Shown here: positions 34,573-43,395 of the stretch, one piece after another
Position numbering within the stretch: position 1 is the stretch's first letter
How the letters are laid out: every line of letters begins with the position of its first letter
Assembly (NCBI GenBank): GCA_050181835.1
Contig: JBFXCU010000001.1
Coordinates: 248,001-312,000 of the forward strand
Length of the DNA stretch: 64,000 nt
Source of the DNA: CAILZL01 sp050181835
Lineage (GTDB): Bacteria > Pseudomonadota > Gammaproteobacteria > Steroidobacterales > Steroidobacteraceae
Direction: 5' to 3'
The notes under the pieces: generated by a model
Databases searched by the model: none
Seen by the model: the letters and a program-made list of their open reading frames with translations, nothing else
What the model was told of the DNA's origin: nothing
Translations under genes and position numbers: made by a program

Positions 34573-35145
34573 TTAACTCAGCGCGGGAGAATCATTCATA
34601 TTGCCAACTAACTCTCGTAGACGCAGCCACAGACCACGCCGCTCATCATCGGTCAAAAAGCTGCCCAGCTCGCAGAGTCTCCCGCCAGACTCAAAAAAGA
34701 GTCGACTGGGTTCTTGCCCGGCATTGGGAACGAGTAGTTTAACTCTGGTCCAGTGCCGAGGAAACCTAGAATTTGCTTGCATGACCGCCGGTTGCGCCGC
34801 AATTGTCACAAAATCCTGAGTTATTGTGATTGATTCTCGTCGTTGACCACGAAGTAACGACCAACGCAGCGCTAACCACAGTAACGCCAACTCCAAACCG
34901 ACGACTGGCAGCACCGGCCAGAACCCCCGTGCAACGCAGAACCCGGCCATCAACAATGGGCCAATTGCCACGCTTGCCAAAAACAGCCGCATCCCGCTGG
35001 GGGTCAGGGAATTATGCGCGCGTAACTCTATATGTACGGCACCCGGCCCACTTTGTTCCACCGTGCGTCCATGACCATACCTGCTGGAGGCCATGGCATG
35101 ACTTACCGACTGATCCGGTGGTGCGGGCGATATAAGCAGAGACAT
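34573..35145 (-). CDS. DUF2244 membrane protein
   Basis: Protein of 190 residues from ATG 35145 (a GTG at 35193 would add 16). DUF2244 pattern: SLTPSGMRLFLASVAIGPLL, two adjacent hydrophobic segments, then a soluble C-terminal half with RESITITQDFVTI and FFESGGRLCELGSFLTDDER. Function unknown. DUF2244 genes often lie next to cytochrome oxidase genes, as here, 78 bp before ctaC. The bioD stop is about 60 bp upstream on the same strand. Confidence 0.85.
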   Translation of the reverse strand: MSLLISPAPPDQSVSHAMASSRYGHGRTVEQSGPGAVHIELRAHNSLTPSGMRLFLASVAIGPLLMAGFCVARGFWPVLPVVGLELALLWLALRWSLLRGQRRESITITQDFVTIAAQPAVMQANSRFPRHWTRVKLLVPNAGQEPSRLFFESGGRLCELGSFLTDDERRGLWLRLRELVGNMNDSPALS

Positions 35146-35203
35146 CTGCCACTCTGGTTGAGAGAAACACGAGCATAGTAGTACCCCACTCACACTACAG
35201 CAA

Positions 35204-35887
35204 TCAGGCTTGCAGTAGCGTATCCAGCCGAAAATGTTCTGCTAATTCAGCGACGGTCGCATAAGGAGCGTGCGGCATGATACCCAGACAAGGTGTAGCT
35301 AGCCGCTCTGCCAGCGTCGCAATATTTTCGTCCCGGTACGGGAATTCTGCATCGACACTATTACCGACCCAGCCAATTAAGCGGCAGGGCCCTGACTCAA
35401 TCGCTGCTGCCGTTAATAAAGCATGGTTCAAACACCCCAGCCGCAGCCTGACCACCAAAATCACACCGATGCCCAGCTGTTCAGGAAAATCACTTAGATA
35501 ACCGGCTGGTTCCAAGGGCACCCGCCAACCGCCAGCCCCCTCAACCACCACCACATCAGCGCGTTGCTGCAGTTGCTGATGCGCCGACAATAATACAGAG
35601 AGATCGATGCTTGCCCCAACCTGCCTGGCTGCCAAATGCGGCGCGATCGCGGGTGCAAAACAGTAGGGATTTATCAGCGAATAATCAGTCGTCACAGTGG
35701 CTGCTTGCTGCAGAGCCAACGCATCGTCATTGCGTAACCCTTGTGCAGTGGCATGACCACCACTGGCCACCGGCTTCATACCGATGACCCGCAATCCTTG
35801 AGCAGCAAGGGCATGCAATAAAGCACAGGAAATTAAAGTCTTACCTACACCTGTATCAGTTCCAGTAATAAAAACACTTCGCAGCAA
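35204..35887 (-). CDS. bioD: Dethiobiotin synthetase BioD
   Basis: BioD, 227 residues, closes the ureido ring of dethiobiotin from diaminopelargonate, CO2 and ATP. P-loop FITGTDTGVGKTLISCALL, MKPVASGG, and VVVEGAGGWRVPL match the family. The start is TTG 35887 with no clear ribosome site; no in-frame ATG lies before the P-loop, so the exact start is uncertain. Separated from the other bio genes by nhaA. Confidence 0.95.
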   Translation of the reverse strand: MLRSVFITGTDTGVGKTLISCALLHALAAQGLRVIGMKPVASGGHATAQGLRNDDALALQQAATVTTDYSLINPYCFAPAIAPHLAARQVGASIDLSVLLSAHQQLQQRADVVVVEGAGGWRVPLEPAGYLSDFPEQLGIGVILVVRLRLGCLNHALLTAAAIESGPCRLIGWVGNSVDAEFPYRDENIATLAERLATPCLGIMPHAPYATVAELAEHFRLDTLLQA

Positions 35888-35942
35888 TAGGTAGGTATCC
35901 GTTGTGATTTATTGTCGTGCTCTATCTTACGCGTGCGACAAA

Positions 35943-37172
35943 TTATTCGGTCGTAGGGCGATTACTTAACGTGGCACGTAGAACAAAATATCCCGCCAGC
36001 CCTGCCACCATTGTGCCCATCAATATTCCCAGTCGCTCCAACCCCAGATAGGCCGCGTCAGCACCCTGCTCAAATGCCAGCGAGGCGATGAACAGGCTCA
36101 TGGTAAAGCCAATGCCGCACAACAATGCTGCACCATAAAGCTGTGACCAGCTCACTCCCTTGGGTAGAGACGCCAGTCTTAGCTGCGTCGCCAACCAACA
36201 AAACACCATGATTCCGAGCTGTTTGCCGAAAAATAACCCCGTGACGATACCCAGTGATACCGGATGAAGCACATCAGCTATCGACAACTCCAGAACCGGT
36301 ACCCCCGCATTCGCAAAGGCAAATATTGGCAACACTCCAAAGGCTACCCACGGATGTAAGGCATGTTCTAGGCGATGCAGCATTGATGCATCTGCTTGTT
36401 CATCGGTGGTTGCCGCTGCACGCAAGGGAATAAACAACGCCAACACCACGCCCGCCAAAGTGGCATGAACACCTGACTTGAGCACCGCCACCCACAAGGC
36501 GATACCCACCAGAATATATGCGGCCGACTTAGTTACGCCAAAGCGATTTAGACAGGCAAGGACTACAATCAAACCAAGCGCAATCAACAACGACAACGCA
36601 GATAGCTGCGAAGTGTAGAACAATGCAATGACAATGATCGCGCCAAGATCATCAAAAATAGCGACGCTGAGCAGGAACGCCTTGAGCGCTGTTGGCACTC
36701 GATTACCCAACAGCGATAGCACGCCCAAAGCGAATGCAATATCAGTCGCCGTTGGGATAGCCCAGCCCTGCATCGCACTGGCATCACCCCAGTTGAATAG
36801 TGCATAGAATAGTGCGGGAGCCAACATGCCACCGATGGCAGCGAATCCAGGCAGTGCAGCCTGACGTAAACTGGATAGGTGGCCCTCAATGATCTCGCGC
36901 TTGAGTTCCATGCCCACTAGAAAAAAGAACACTGCCATCAGGCCGTCATTGATCCACAACGATAGGGGCTTACCGATACCGGCACCACCAAGATGAATCT
37001 CGAAGGGCAGGTTCAGCAGTGCATTGTAGTAGACCAGTAGCGGCGAATTAGCGACAAGTAGTGCCAGCAATGCGGCACCCATCAAAATCAGTCCGCCTGC
37101 AGATTCAAAGCGCAGGAAAGCTTGCAGCGACTTTATGACTCGGTCAAGAAAGGCATGTGTAATAGTTTGCAT
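35943..37172 (-). CDS. nhaA: Na+/H+ antiporter NhaA
   Basis: NhaA, 409 residues, about 12 helices; exports Na+ for two H+. The key segments are MAVFFFLVGMELKREIIEGHL, the ion-binding aspartates in ATDIAFALGVLSLLG and IFDDLGAIIVIALFY, and LCGIGFTMSLFIASLAF. It lies between bioC (70 bp upstream) and bioD (55 bp downstream) on the same strand, an odd place for a salt and pH homeostasis gene. Confidence 0.96.
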   Translation of the reverse strand: MQTITHAFLDRVIKSLQAFLRFESAGGLILMGAALLALLVANSPLLVYYNALLNLPFEIHLGGAGIGKPLSLWINDGLMAVFFFLVGMELKREIIEGHLSSLRQAALPGFAAIGGMLAPALFYALFNWGDASAMQGWAIPTATDIAFALGVLSLLGNRVPTALKAFLLSVAIFDDLGAIIVIALFYTSQLSALSLLIALGLIVVLACLNRFGVTKSAAYILVGIALWVAVLKSGVHATLAGVVLALFIPLRAAATTDEQADASMLHRLEHALHPWVAFGVLPIFAFANAGVPVLELSIADVLHPVSLGIVTGLFFGKQLGIMVFCWLATQLRLASLPKGVSWSQLYGAALLCGIGFTMSLFIASLAFEQGADAAYLGLERLGILMGTMVAGLAGYFVLRATLSNRPTTE

Positions 37173-37241
37173 CGCTGGTCAGCATAGCTCATATTTTGTC
37201 GCCTAACGACACATCTAACAGCTGCAAGAACGAACACTTGG

Positions 37242-38126
37242 TTAAACTCGTCGTCCGATTTTATCGAGGGAAACACGTACCTCACCGACATGGCCGCGCG
37301 TCACTTTGTCAGACCCCCACGCCTGTCCATAGACCACTTCATAGCTGGCCGGTAGTATGCCGTCGCGTCGGTGCACTTCGTAGGCAGCGGTCATATTTCT
37401 AAGTGCGCTGCGGCCCGTTAGTCCACCGCGACGACCCGCTGTCACGTTGTGAGCGCCGATGGCTTTGAGTTCGCGCATTAGCGTCAACACATCGGTATAG
37501 GTCAGGGTAAAGCGCTCAACATCAAGCACCGGCTCGGCCAAGCTAGCGCGCGTCATTGCATCACCCAGATCATGCATATCAATAAAGCGATTCACATGGG
37601 TGTGCTCATCAACGCTGGCCCACGCCGCACGTAGTTCATGCAAAGTGTCCGGGCCGAAGCTGGCAAACAGGAATACACCATGAGGTTTTAACACCCGACG
37701 AATTTCAGCGAACGCCATGTCGGGTGGATCACACCATTGCAACATCAGATTGCTAAATACCAAGTCTAACGAAGCGTCTTTGAACGGTAGGTGATACGCA
37801 TCAGCACACACTCTGGCAAAACCGTTGCGTCGCAACTTCTGCATAAAACTACGCTGCTGACCCGCTTGCTGCACCATTCCATAGGCCGCATCCATCGCAA
37901 TCACCTGTGCACGTGGATAACGCTGCTGCAATGACTGACTAGCAGCTCCTGTACCGCAGCCCAGATCAAGAATGGCAACAGGCTCCAGCTTGACCCAGGC
38001 TAATCTATCTAACAGCCGACCACGCACCTCTGTTTGCAATACAGCAACCCGATCGTAATCCGCACTGGCAGCACCGAACGCACGACGCGCCGCTAATCGA
38101 TCTATGTGATGCGGATCCTGATTCAT
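37242..38126 (-). CDS. bioC: Malonyl-ACP O-methyltransferase BioC
   Basis: BioC, 294 residues, methylates malonyl-ACP to start pimelate synthesis. SAM-binding motif ILDLGCGTGAASQSL at about residues 53-67, then VFSNLMLQWCDPPDMAFAE and GVFLFASFGPDTLHELRAAW, all typical of BioC. ATG 38126 overlaps the bioH stop by four bases. Downstream is nhaA. Confidence 0.95.
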   Translation of the reverse strand: MNQDPHHIDRLAARRAFGAASADYDRVAVLQTEVRGRLLDRLAWVKLEPVAILDLGCGTGAASQSLQQRYPRAQVIAMDAAYGMVQQAGQQRSFMQKLRRNGFARVCADAYHLPFKDASLDLVFSNLMLQWCDPPDMAFAEIRRVLKPHGVFLFASFGPDTLHELRAAWASVDEHTHVNRFIDMHDLGDAMTRASLAEPVLDVERFTLTYTDVLTLMRELKAIGAHNVTAGRRGGLTGRSALRNMTAAYEVHRRDGILPASYEVVYGQAWGSDKVTRGHVGEVRVSLDKIGRRV

Positions 38127-38890
38127 AGTGATGGCAACGCCGCTAGAAAAGTCTGTAGCTGTTGCAAAAACAGCTCGCGATTCGAAATGAATGGTGCGTG
38201 GCCTGCACGGTTGATGAGCTGATGCTGTGCCCGTGGCAATTGCTCAGCGAGATAGCGGGATGCATCTGGATGTGTGATGCGATCGTATTCTCCTGCCATC
38301 ACCAGTGTGGGTAACGAAATCGTGTGCAGTACCGGACGCAGATCGGTATCACGCAAAATATCCAAACCTGCATGTAACGCCTGTGCTTGTGCAGGATAGC
38401 GTAACAAGCTGGTCTTTAAGCTTGATAACGCTGCCTCAGCATGTGCATCACCACGTACCTGCAAGCGCAAAAAACCTTCAACAGTACTGGTAATACTTTG
38501 TTGCAACTGTGTAAAGAAGTTGGCAAACACGGCTGGCTGCATACCATGTGCCCAGCTGGCATCAGCGACAAATTGTGGCGTCGTACTGACCAATATCAAG
38601 GCACGCAAAGGCAACTGTCGCGCCAATTGCAACGCCACCTGCCCACCCAATGACCAACCCATCAGCGCCGCGTGCGCAGGCAGGTGGGGCTGCACCACTG
38701 CAGTGATATGCGCCAACGAACTCATACTGACAGTGCCACTTTGGCCATGCCCCGGCAGATCTATACAATGCACACGATACTGTTGCGTGAGTGTCGGTAG
38801 TAGCTCATCAAACACGCCGCTGTGCATGGCCCAACCATGCAGCAATACCAAATCCGGCCCCTGACCTTGTATGGTTACATGCAAGCTCAT
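38123..38890 (-). CDS. bioH: Pimeloyl-ACP methyl ester carboxylesterase BioH
   Basis: BioH, 255 residues, an alpha/beta hydrolase that ends the pimeloyl chain by removing the methyl ester. LVLLHGWAMHSGVFD (oxyanion region), nucleophile Ser in MGWSLGGQVALQLA, acid in MAGEYDRITHPDAS and His in NRAGHAPFIS are visible. It overlaps both bioF and bioC by ATGA, so bioF-bioH-bioC is one tightly coupled unit. Confidence 0.95.
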   Translation of the reverse strand: MSLHVTIQGQGPDLVLLHGWAMHSGVFDELLPTLTQQYRVHCIDLPGHGQSGTVSMSSLAHITAVVQPHLPAHAALMGWSLGGQVALQLARQLPLRALILVSTTPQFVADASWAHGMQPAVFANFFTQLQQSITSTVEGFLRLQVRGDAHAEAALSSLKTSLLRYPAQAQALHAGLDILRDTDLRPVLHTISLPTLVMAGEYDRITHPDASRYLAEQLPRAQHQLINRAGHAPFISNRELFLQQLQTFLAALPSL

Positions 38891-40071
38891 GCTGCGACCC
38901 GTGGCAACACACTCAACGCCAGTAACAAATTATCTACGTCGGTTTCACTATGTGCAGCAGACAAAGTAATACGCAGACGTGAGGTGCCCACCGGCACCGT
39001 GGGTGGCCGAATAGCACCAACCAGAAAGCCAGCCTTCAATAACGCGCTGCTAGCGGACAGGGCTGCCGCTTCGCTGCCCAACAAAACAGGCTGAATAGCA
39101 GTCGCCGAATTCATCAACTGCAATCCTAATTGCTGGGCACCCAACCGAAACCGTGTAATCAACAGTTGTAACTGTTCGCGCCGCCAAGATTCATGTTGCA
39201 ATAAACGCAAGGCAGTGCGCGTCGCTGCGGCAAACGCAGGCGGCATAGCAGTGGTATAGATATAGGTGCGCGCTTTTTGAATCAATATTTCTATTAATTC
39301 ATCCGAACCCGCGATAAATGCGCCCGCCACACCAGCCGCCTTTCCCAGCGTTGCCATATAAATAGGTACTTGTGTAGCTGACAAACCAGCGGCGACCACT
39401 GATCCTTGACCCCGATCGCCCAGTACGCCAAAGCCATGCGCATCATCAACCATCAGGATCGCCTGCTGCTGCGCACAAATCGCAGCCAAGTCATGCAATG
39501 GTGCAGTATCACCATCCATACTGAATATGCCGTCACTCATTACCAACTTGCGTTGCGCACTACTGAGGAGATGCAGTTTTTTTTGTAGGTCAGCCGTGTC
39601 GTTGTGACGATAGCGTAAAAAGCGTGCGCCACTGGATAAGCCTGCATCCAGCAACGAAGCGTGATTCAAGCGATCAGCAAACACTGCATCACCACGCTTG
39701 AGTAAAGCGGAGGCAATGCCAAGATTTGCCATATATCCGGTGGAAAATAACAGTGCACGCTCATGACCAACAAACTCGGCCAATTCGGCTTCGAGCGCCT
39801 GATGTTCAGGACTATGTCCTGTCACCAAGTGCGCGGCAGCACTACCCACACCATAACGCTCAGCAGCAACGCTCATCGCACGCCATACCTCGGTATGCGT
39901 GGCCAGACCTAAATAATCATTGCTACAGAAATTCACGCAAGCGTGACCATCCACCCGCACACGGGTTGGTGCAGCAATATCAATGACCTCCACCACGCGG
40001 CGACGCCGATAGCGATCAGCTGCGGCGATGGTAGCTAGCTCATCGCGCAATCGGGCATCCAGTTGTGACAT
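38887..40071 (-). CDS. bioF: 8-amino-7-oxononanoate synthase BioF
   Basis: BioF, 394 residues, a PLP enzyme that condenses pimeloyl-ACP with alanine. Family segments: NDYLGLATH, GSAAAHLVTGHSPEHQALE, MVDDAHGFGVLGDRGQG and the PLP-lysine region YMATLGKAAGVAGAF. It starts 6 bases after the bioB stop and overlaps bioH by four bases. Confidence 0.96.
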   Translation of the reverse strand: MSQLDARLRDELATIAAADRYRRRRVVEVIDIAAPTRVRVDGHACVNFCSNDYLGLATHTEVWRAMSVAAERYGVGSAAAHLVTGHSPEHQALEAELAEFVGHERALLFSTGYMANLGIASALLKRGDAVFADRLNHASLLDAGLSSGARFLRYRHNDTADLQKKLHLLSSAQRKLVMSDGIFSMDGDTAPLHDLAAICAQQQAILMVDDAHGFGVLGDRGQGSVVAAGLSATQVPIYMATLGKAAGVAGAFIAGSDELIEILIQKARTYIYTTAMPPAFAAATRTALRLLQHESWRREQLQLLITRFRLGAQQLGLQLMNSATAIQPVLLGSEAAALSASSALLKAGFLVGAIRPPTVPVGTSRLRITLSAAHSETDVDNLLLALSVLPRVAA

Positions 40072-40077
40072 TGCAGT

Positions 40078-41139
40078 TTACGCGTTGAGCGCGTGCTCAA
40101 CCAACTGTGGGCGCTGAGTTGTAGCATGGGCTTCGGCATCCACTACCTCGGCACACAGAGTTGGTGCCTCAGGTGTGATACCCAGACGCTTGAACAAAGC
40201 CTGATCACGATCCGCTTCAGGATTATCAGTGGTAAGCAGCTTTTCGCCGTAGAAAATCGAATTGGCACCAACCAGAAAGCATAGCGCCTGCATTTCATCG
40301 CTCATTTCGGTACGGCCTGCTGACAGTCGCACGTGCGATTGCGGCATGAGCAAACGCGCCACCGCAATGGTGCGTACAAACTCAAACGGATCGAGTGGTG
40401 CCGCGCCTTTTAATGGCGTACCCGCCACTTGTACCAGCTGATTGATTGGCACGCTTTCCGGATGTTTGGGCAGCGTCGCCAGCGTATGCAGTAGCTGCGC
40501 ACGATCCCGTTCAGTTTCACCCATGCCAAGAATACCGCCACAACAGACATTGATTCCCGCATCGCGCACAGCCTCCAAGGTATCGAGTCGATCTTGATAG
40601 GTGCGCGTGGTAATAACTTTTTTATAGAACTCTTCGCTGCTGTCGAGATTATGGTTGTAGTAATCCAGACCAGCGTGCTTCAACGTCTGCGCCTGTCCTG
40701 GCGTGAGCATGCCCAATGTGGCGCAGGTTTCCATGCCGAGTGCGCGTACACCGCGTACCATCTCCGCCACCACCGCCAATTGTTTTTCCTTTGGGCTGCG
40801 ATACGCTGCACCCATGCAAAACCGCGTCGCGCCCTTGGCTTTCGCAGCGCGTGCACTTTCCAACACCGCATCGACGGCCATCAACTCTTCTCGCTCCAGT
40901 CCCGTGTCATAGCGCACGCTTTGCGGGCAGTAAGCACAGTCTTCTGGACAAGCACCAGTTTTGATCGACAACAACGTGCTCACCTGCACTTCATTAGGGT
41001 TGAAGTTAGCGCGATGCACGCGCTGTGCATGAAACACCAAGTCGGCAAACGGCAGCGTCAGCAAGGCGCGTACTTCAGGAAGCGTCCAGTCCTGTCGGCT
41101 GCTGCCTAGTGAGTCGAAATCAAGTGCGGTAGTGGACAT
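40078..41139 (-). CDS. bioB: Biotin synthase BioB
   Basis: BioB, 353 residues, radical SAM enzyme that inserts sulfur into dethiobiotin. The radical SAM cluster motif KTGACPEDCAYCPQS, the segment NHNLDSSEEFY, CCGGILGMGE and RLSAGRTEM are all present. The open frame extends to 41190, but ATG 41139 yields the normal N-terminus and length and leaves room for the promoter and BirA-like operator upstream. First gene of the bio unit; bioA is not in the window. Confidence 0.97.
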   Translation of the reverse strand: MSTTALDFDSLGSSRQDWTLPEVRALLTLPFADLVFHAQRVHRANFNPNEVQVSTLLSIKTGACPEDCAYCPQSVRYDTGLEREELMAVDAVLESARAAKAKGATRFCMGAAYRSPKEKQLAVVAEMVRGVRALGMETCATLGMLTPGQAQTLKHAGLDYYNHNLDSSEEFYKKVITTRTYQDRLDTLEAVRDAGINVCCGGILGMGETERDRAQLLHTLATLPKHPESVPINQLVQVAGTPLKGAAPLDPFEFVRTIAVARLLMPQSHVRLSAGRTEMSDEMQALCFLVGANSIFYGEKLLTTDNPEADRDQALFKRLGITPEAPTLCAEVVDAEAHATTQRPQLVEHALNA

Positions 41140-41168
41140 GACAAATCCGATGATAAAAACTGATGCAG

Positions 41169-41197
41169 AGTATTGAGACCGGCATCGCACCTGTCAA
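41169..41197 (-). promoter_or_regulatory. bioB: Sigma-70 promoter of the bioB operon
   Basis: On the minus strand, TTGACA (41192-41197, perfect -35), 17-base spacer, AATACT (41169-41174, four of six matches to TATAAT). The start would be near 41162, about 23 bases before the bioB ATG. The -35 box lies inside the left half of the candidate BirA operator, so repressor binding would block polymerase. Confidence 0.65.
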
Positions 41198-41223
41198 CTA
41201 AGGATAGCCATTATGGTTTACAC
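41191..41223. promoter_or_regulatory. Candidate BirA (biotin repressor) operator
   Basis: CTGTCAACT, 15 bases, GGTTTACAC. The known BirA operator is TTGTAAACC-N(14-15)-GGTTTACAA; the right half matches 8 of 9 and the left half 6 of 9, with allowed spacing. It overlaps the -35 box of bioB on one side and the comF start codon (41213) on the other. This mirrors the divergent bioA/bioB operator of E. coli. Regulation by BirA is inferred; birA is not in the window. Confidence 0.62.
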
Positions 41224-41989
41224 GTCATTGAAGACACTGACTCCGCCACTGCTGCATCGAGTCCAGCATTGGCTGCTACCGTCACGCTGCATCGCCTGCG
41301 GTGGACCGGGTGGGATGCGGCTTCCTCGTAGTTCGCCACCCTTTGCGCTGTCACTCGATCTGTGCACTCACTGTTACCGGCAACTGCCGTTCAACACTCA
41401 CGCATGCGGTCGCTGTAGCTTGCCTCTGGATGGCAGCACCGAAAACCTGATCTGTGGTCGTTGCCTGCGCCGACCACCGCTGTACCAGAGCAGCCATTGT
41501 GCATTTGAGTACAGCTATCCACTCGCGTCACTGATTCGCAATCTCAAATATGGTGCGCGACTTGCCGTCGCTCGAGTGTTAGGCGAATTGCTGGCACAAC
41601 ACTTGGAGAAATATCACTCAGGTGCCTGGCCCGAGTGCATTGTTCCGGTGCCACTGCATGCACAGCGTTATCAACAGCGAGGCTATAACCAAGTCATCGA
41701 AGTGGGTCGGTATCTACAACACCGTATTGATGTACCGTTACGTCTGGATCTTATCAAGCGCATTCGACCAACCACTGAACAAACCGGCCTTTCCCGGCGA
41801 AGCCGACGCAAAAATTTGCGTCGTGCGTTTTGCACCACAACTGTGACCCTGCCACAACACATTGCCGTACTGGATGATGTCATCACCACCGGCAGCACCA
41901 TGAATGAAATTGTCGCCACGTTCAGCAAAGCTGGCGTGGCACAAATTGAAGCGTGGGGACTAGCGCGCGCGGCGCATAAATCACGTTGA
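41213..41989 (+). CDS. comF: ComF family phosphoribosyltransferase-like protein
   Basis: ComF/GntX type, 258 residues. An N-terminal zinc-finger-like region has CxxC pairs (CIACGG, CTHCYRQ, CGRC, CGRC) within about residues 26-85. A phosphoribosyltransferase domain follows with VPVPLHAQRYQQRGYNQ and the PRPP motif VAVLDDVITTGSTMNE-type (here IAVLDDVITTGSTMNE). Linked to DNA uptake in competent bacteria; in others it has an unsettled role in DNA metabolism. AAGGAT sits 9 bases before the ATG. ComF beside the bio cluster is common in gammaproteobacteria. Confidence 0.93.
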   Translation: MVYTSLKTLTPPLLHRVQHWLLPSRCIACGGPGGMRLPRSSPPFALSLDLCTHCYRQLPFNTHACGRCSLPLDGSTENLICGRCLRRPPLYQSSHCAFEYSYPLASLIRNLKYGARLAVARVLGELLAQHLEKYHSGAWPECIVPVPLHAQRYQQRGYNQVIEVGRYLQHRIDVPLRLDLIKRIRPTTEQTGLSRRSRRKNLRRAFCTTTVTLPQHIAVLDDVITTGSTMNEIVATFSKAGVAQIEAWGLARAAHKSR

Positions 41990-42193
41990 AGCAAGTAAAA
42001 GCGCGTGATACTTAGCCCAACTGACTTAATGATTGTGCGATAGTGCAGTACATCATGTTGCCTACATGTCAACTAATGATAAAAAAGCTAAAGCTGGGGA
42101 TGATTATATTGGCTAGCGACGAACTTATGATTTATTTGCCAGCCCCCGTCTAACGACACGTATTTCGAAAATAACTCTTTATTAAGAGCATGC

Positions 42194-42808
42194 ATGTTCA
42201 ACGCAAACAGCTACGCAGCCGCCCGCATCAACCTATCGCGTCTCGCTGCACTGATACTCATTGGCGCACTATGCGTCACAAACAGTCGCTGGACAGGTGA
42301 CAATGCCTTGGTGGGTTCACTGTTGGCGCTGCTCGGCTGGGCACTATTAGCAATAGGCGTACTGGGTCGGGTATGGTCAGGCAGTTACATTTGTGGTCGC
42401 AAGAATGAACAGCTGATGATGGTGGGACCCTACTCAGTATGTCGCAACCCACTTTATTTATTCAGTTTTATTGGCGGGTTTGGCGCAATGCTCGTGACCC
42501 AGACTTTATTTTTCCCAGTAGTATTTGTGGCGATATTTCTCAGTTACTACCAGCCGGTGATGCGTAGCGAAGAACACACTCTGCGACGCTTACATGGTGA
42601 AAAATTCGAGAAATTCCGCCATAACGTTCCCCTGTTCTGGCCACAATCATTTCATTTTGTTGAATCTGATCAATATCCAATCTGCGCCCGCCACTTTCGC
42701 CGCTTCCTGACGGAAGTGTTTTGGTTTATCGTCTTCGCTGCGGTGATGCAACTAATCCATTACCTGCATAGGGTTGGTACTCTACCTAGCTGGTACAGTG
42801 TTTACTGA
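42194..42808 (+). CDS. Isoprenylcysteine carboxyl methyltransferase (ICMT)-like membrane protein
   Basis: Membrane methyltransferase-like protein of 204 residues, with four or five helices. The family signature GPYSVCRNPLYLFSFIG (RxPxY-type) and RSEEHTLRRLHGEKFEKFRH are clear, resembling the ICMT and phospholipid methyltransferase superfamily. Substrate unknown; bacterial members mostly act on lipids or are uncharacterised. It follows comF by about 200 bp and precedes the secreted cupin by 23 bp, so the last two may be co-transcribed. Confidence 0.82.
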   Translation: MFNANSYAAARINLSRLAALILIGALCVTNSRWTGDNALVGSLLALLGWALLAIGVLGRVWSGSYICGRKNEQLMMVGPYSVCRNPLYLFSFIGGFGAMLVTQTLFFPVVFVAIFLSYYQPVMRSEEHTLRRLHGEKFEKFRHNVPLFWPQSFHFVESDQYPICARHFRRFLTEVFWFIVFAAVMQLIHYLHRVGTLPSWYSVY

Positions 42809-42831
42809 TTTCATCGATCACGGAGCAGACC

Positions 42832-43350
42832 ATGATTTGCCGTACTCCCTACCTTACCGCAGCAGCACTCACTGTTTGTTTATCAGGATCGGCGTGGTCA
42901 CAAACCCCGCCTGCTCCCGCAGCCGCTCCAGCAGAACCGATAACGTTTGTATCGGCGGCCGATATCACCGTGATGATGGCCAAGGCCGAAGCAGTCCGCC
43001 AACCAGGTAAGCCTGTCCCCAATAGCCCAATGCTGAAACTTGATCCCTACACAGCAAACCTTGAATACCGCACCAGCATTGGCGCGGCGGCCATGCATGA
43101 AAAGGAAGCTGAGTTATTTGTTGTTATCGAGGGTTCTGGCAGTGTCGTGCTAGGTGGCAAGCTGGTAAACGAAACTCGCCGCGATGCCGAGAACCTGTCC
43201 GGTACCGCCATTGAAGGCGGCGTTACCCGCGTAGTCGCCAAGGGCGACATGTTTTTAGTTGCCGAGACCGTTCCGCATTGGTTCAATGTTATTGATGGCA
43301 CGCTGGTGTTGATGTCGCTACATATACCCCGGCCAGTTTCAATACCCTAA
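42832..43350 (+). CDS. Secreted cupin-domain protein
   Basis: Protein of 172 residues with a Sec signal peptide (about 1-23, LTVCLSGSAWSQ) and a Pro/Ala-rich linker. A cupin fold follows: EKEAELFVVIEGSGSVVLGGKL, then GDMFLVAETVPHWFNVIDGTLVLMSLHI. The metal-site pattern is partial (one HE-type pair in AMHEKEAE and a later His), so catalytic activity is not certain. CGGAG precedes ATG 42832. The gene converges on uvrD. Confidence 0.83.
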   Translation: MICRTPYLTAAALTVCLSGSAWSQTPPAPAAAPAEPITFVSAADITVMMAKAEAVRQPGKPVPNSPMLKLDPYTANLEYRTSIGAAAMHEKEAELFVVIEGSGSVVLGGKLVNETRRDAENLSGTAIEGGVTRVVAKGDMFLVAETVPHWFNVIDGTLVLMSLHIPRPVSIP

Positions 43351-43395
43351 TTCGGGCAACGAGATTCCATAAAACAATGTGGACTTGGTAGTTGC

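Noticed and set aside
42057..42153. 31-residue frame upstream of the ICMT-like gene
   Set aside because: No ribosome site, no signal or family pattern; chance frame.
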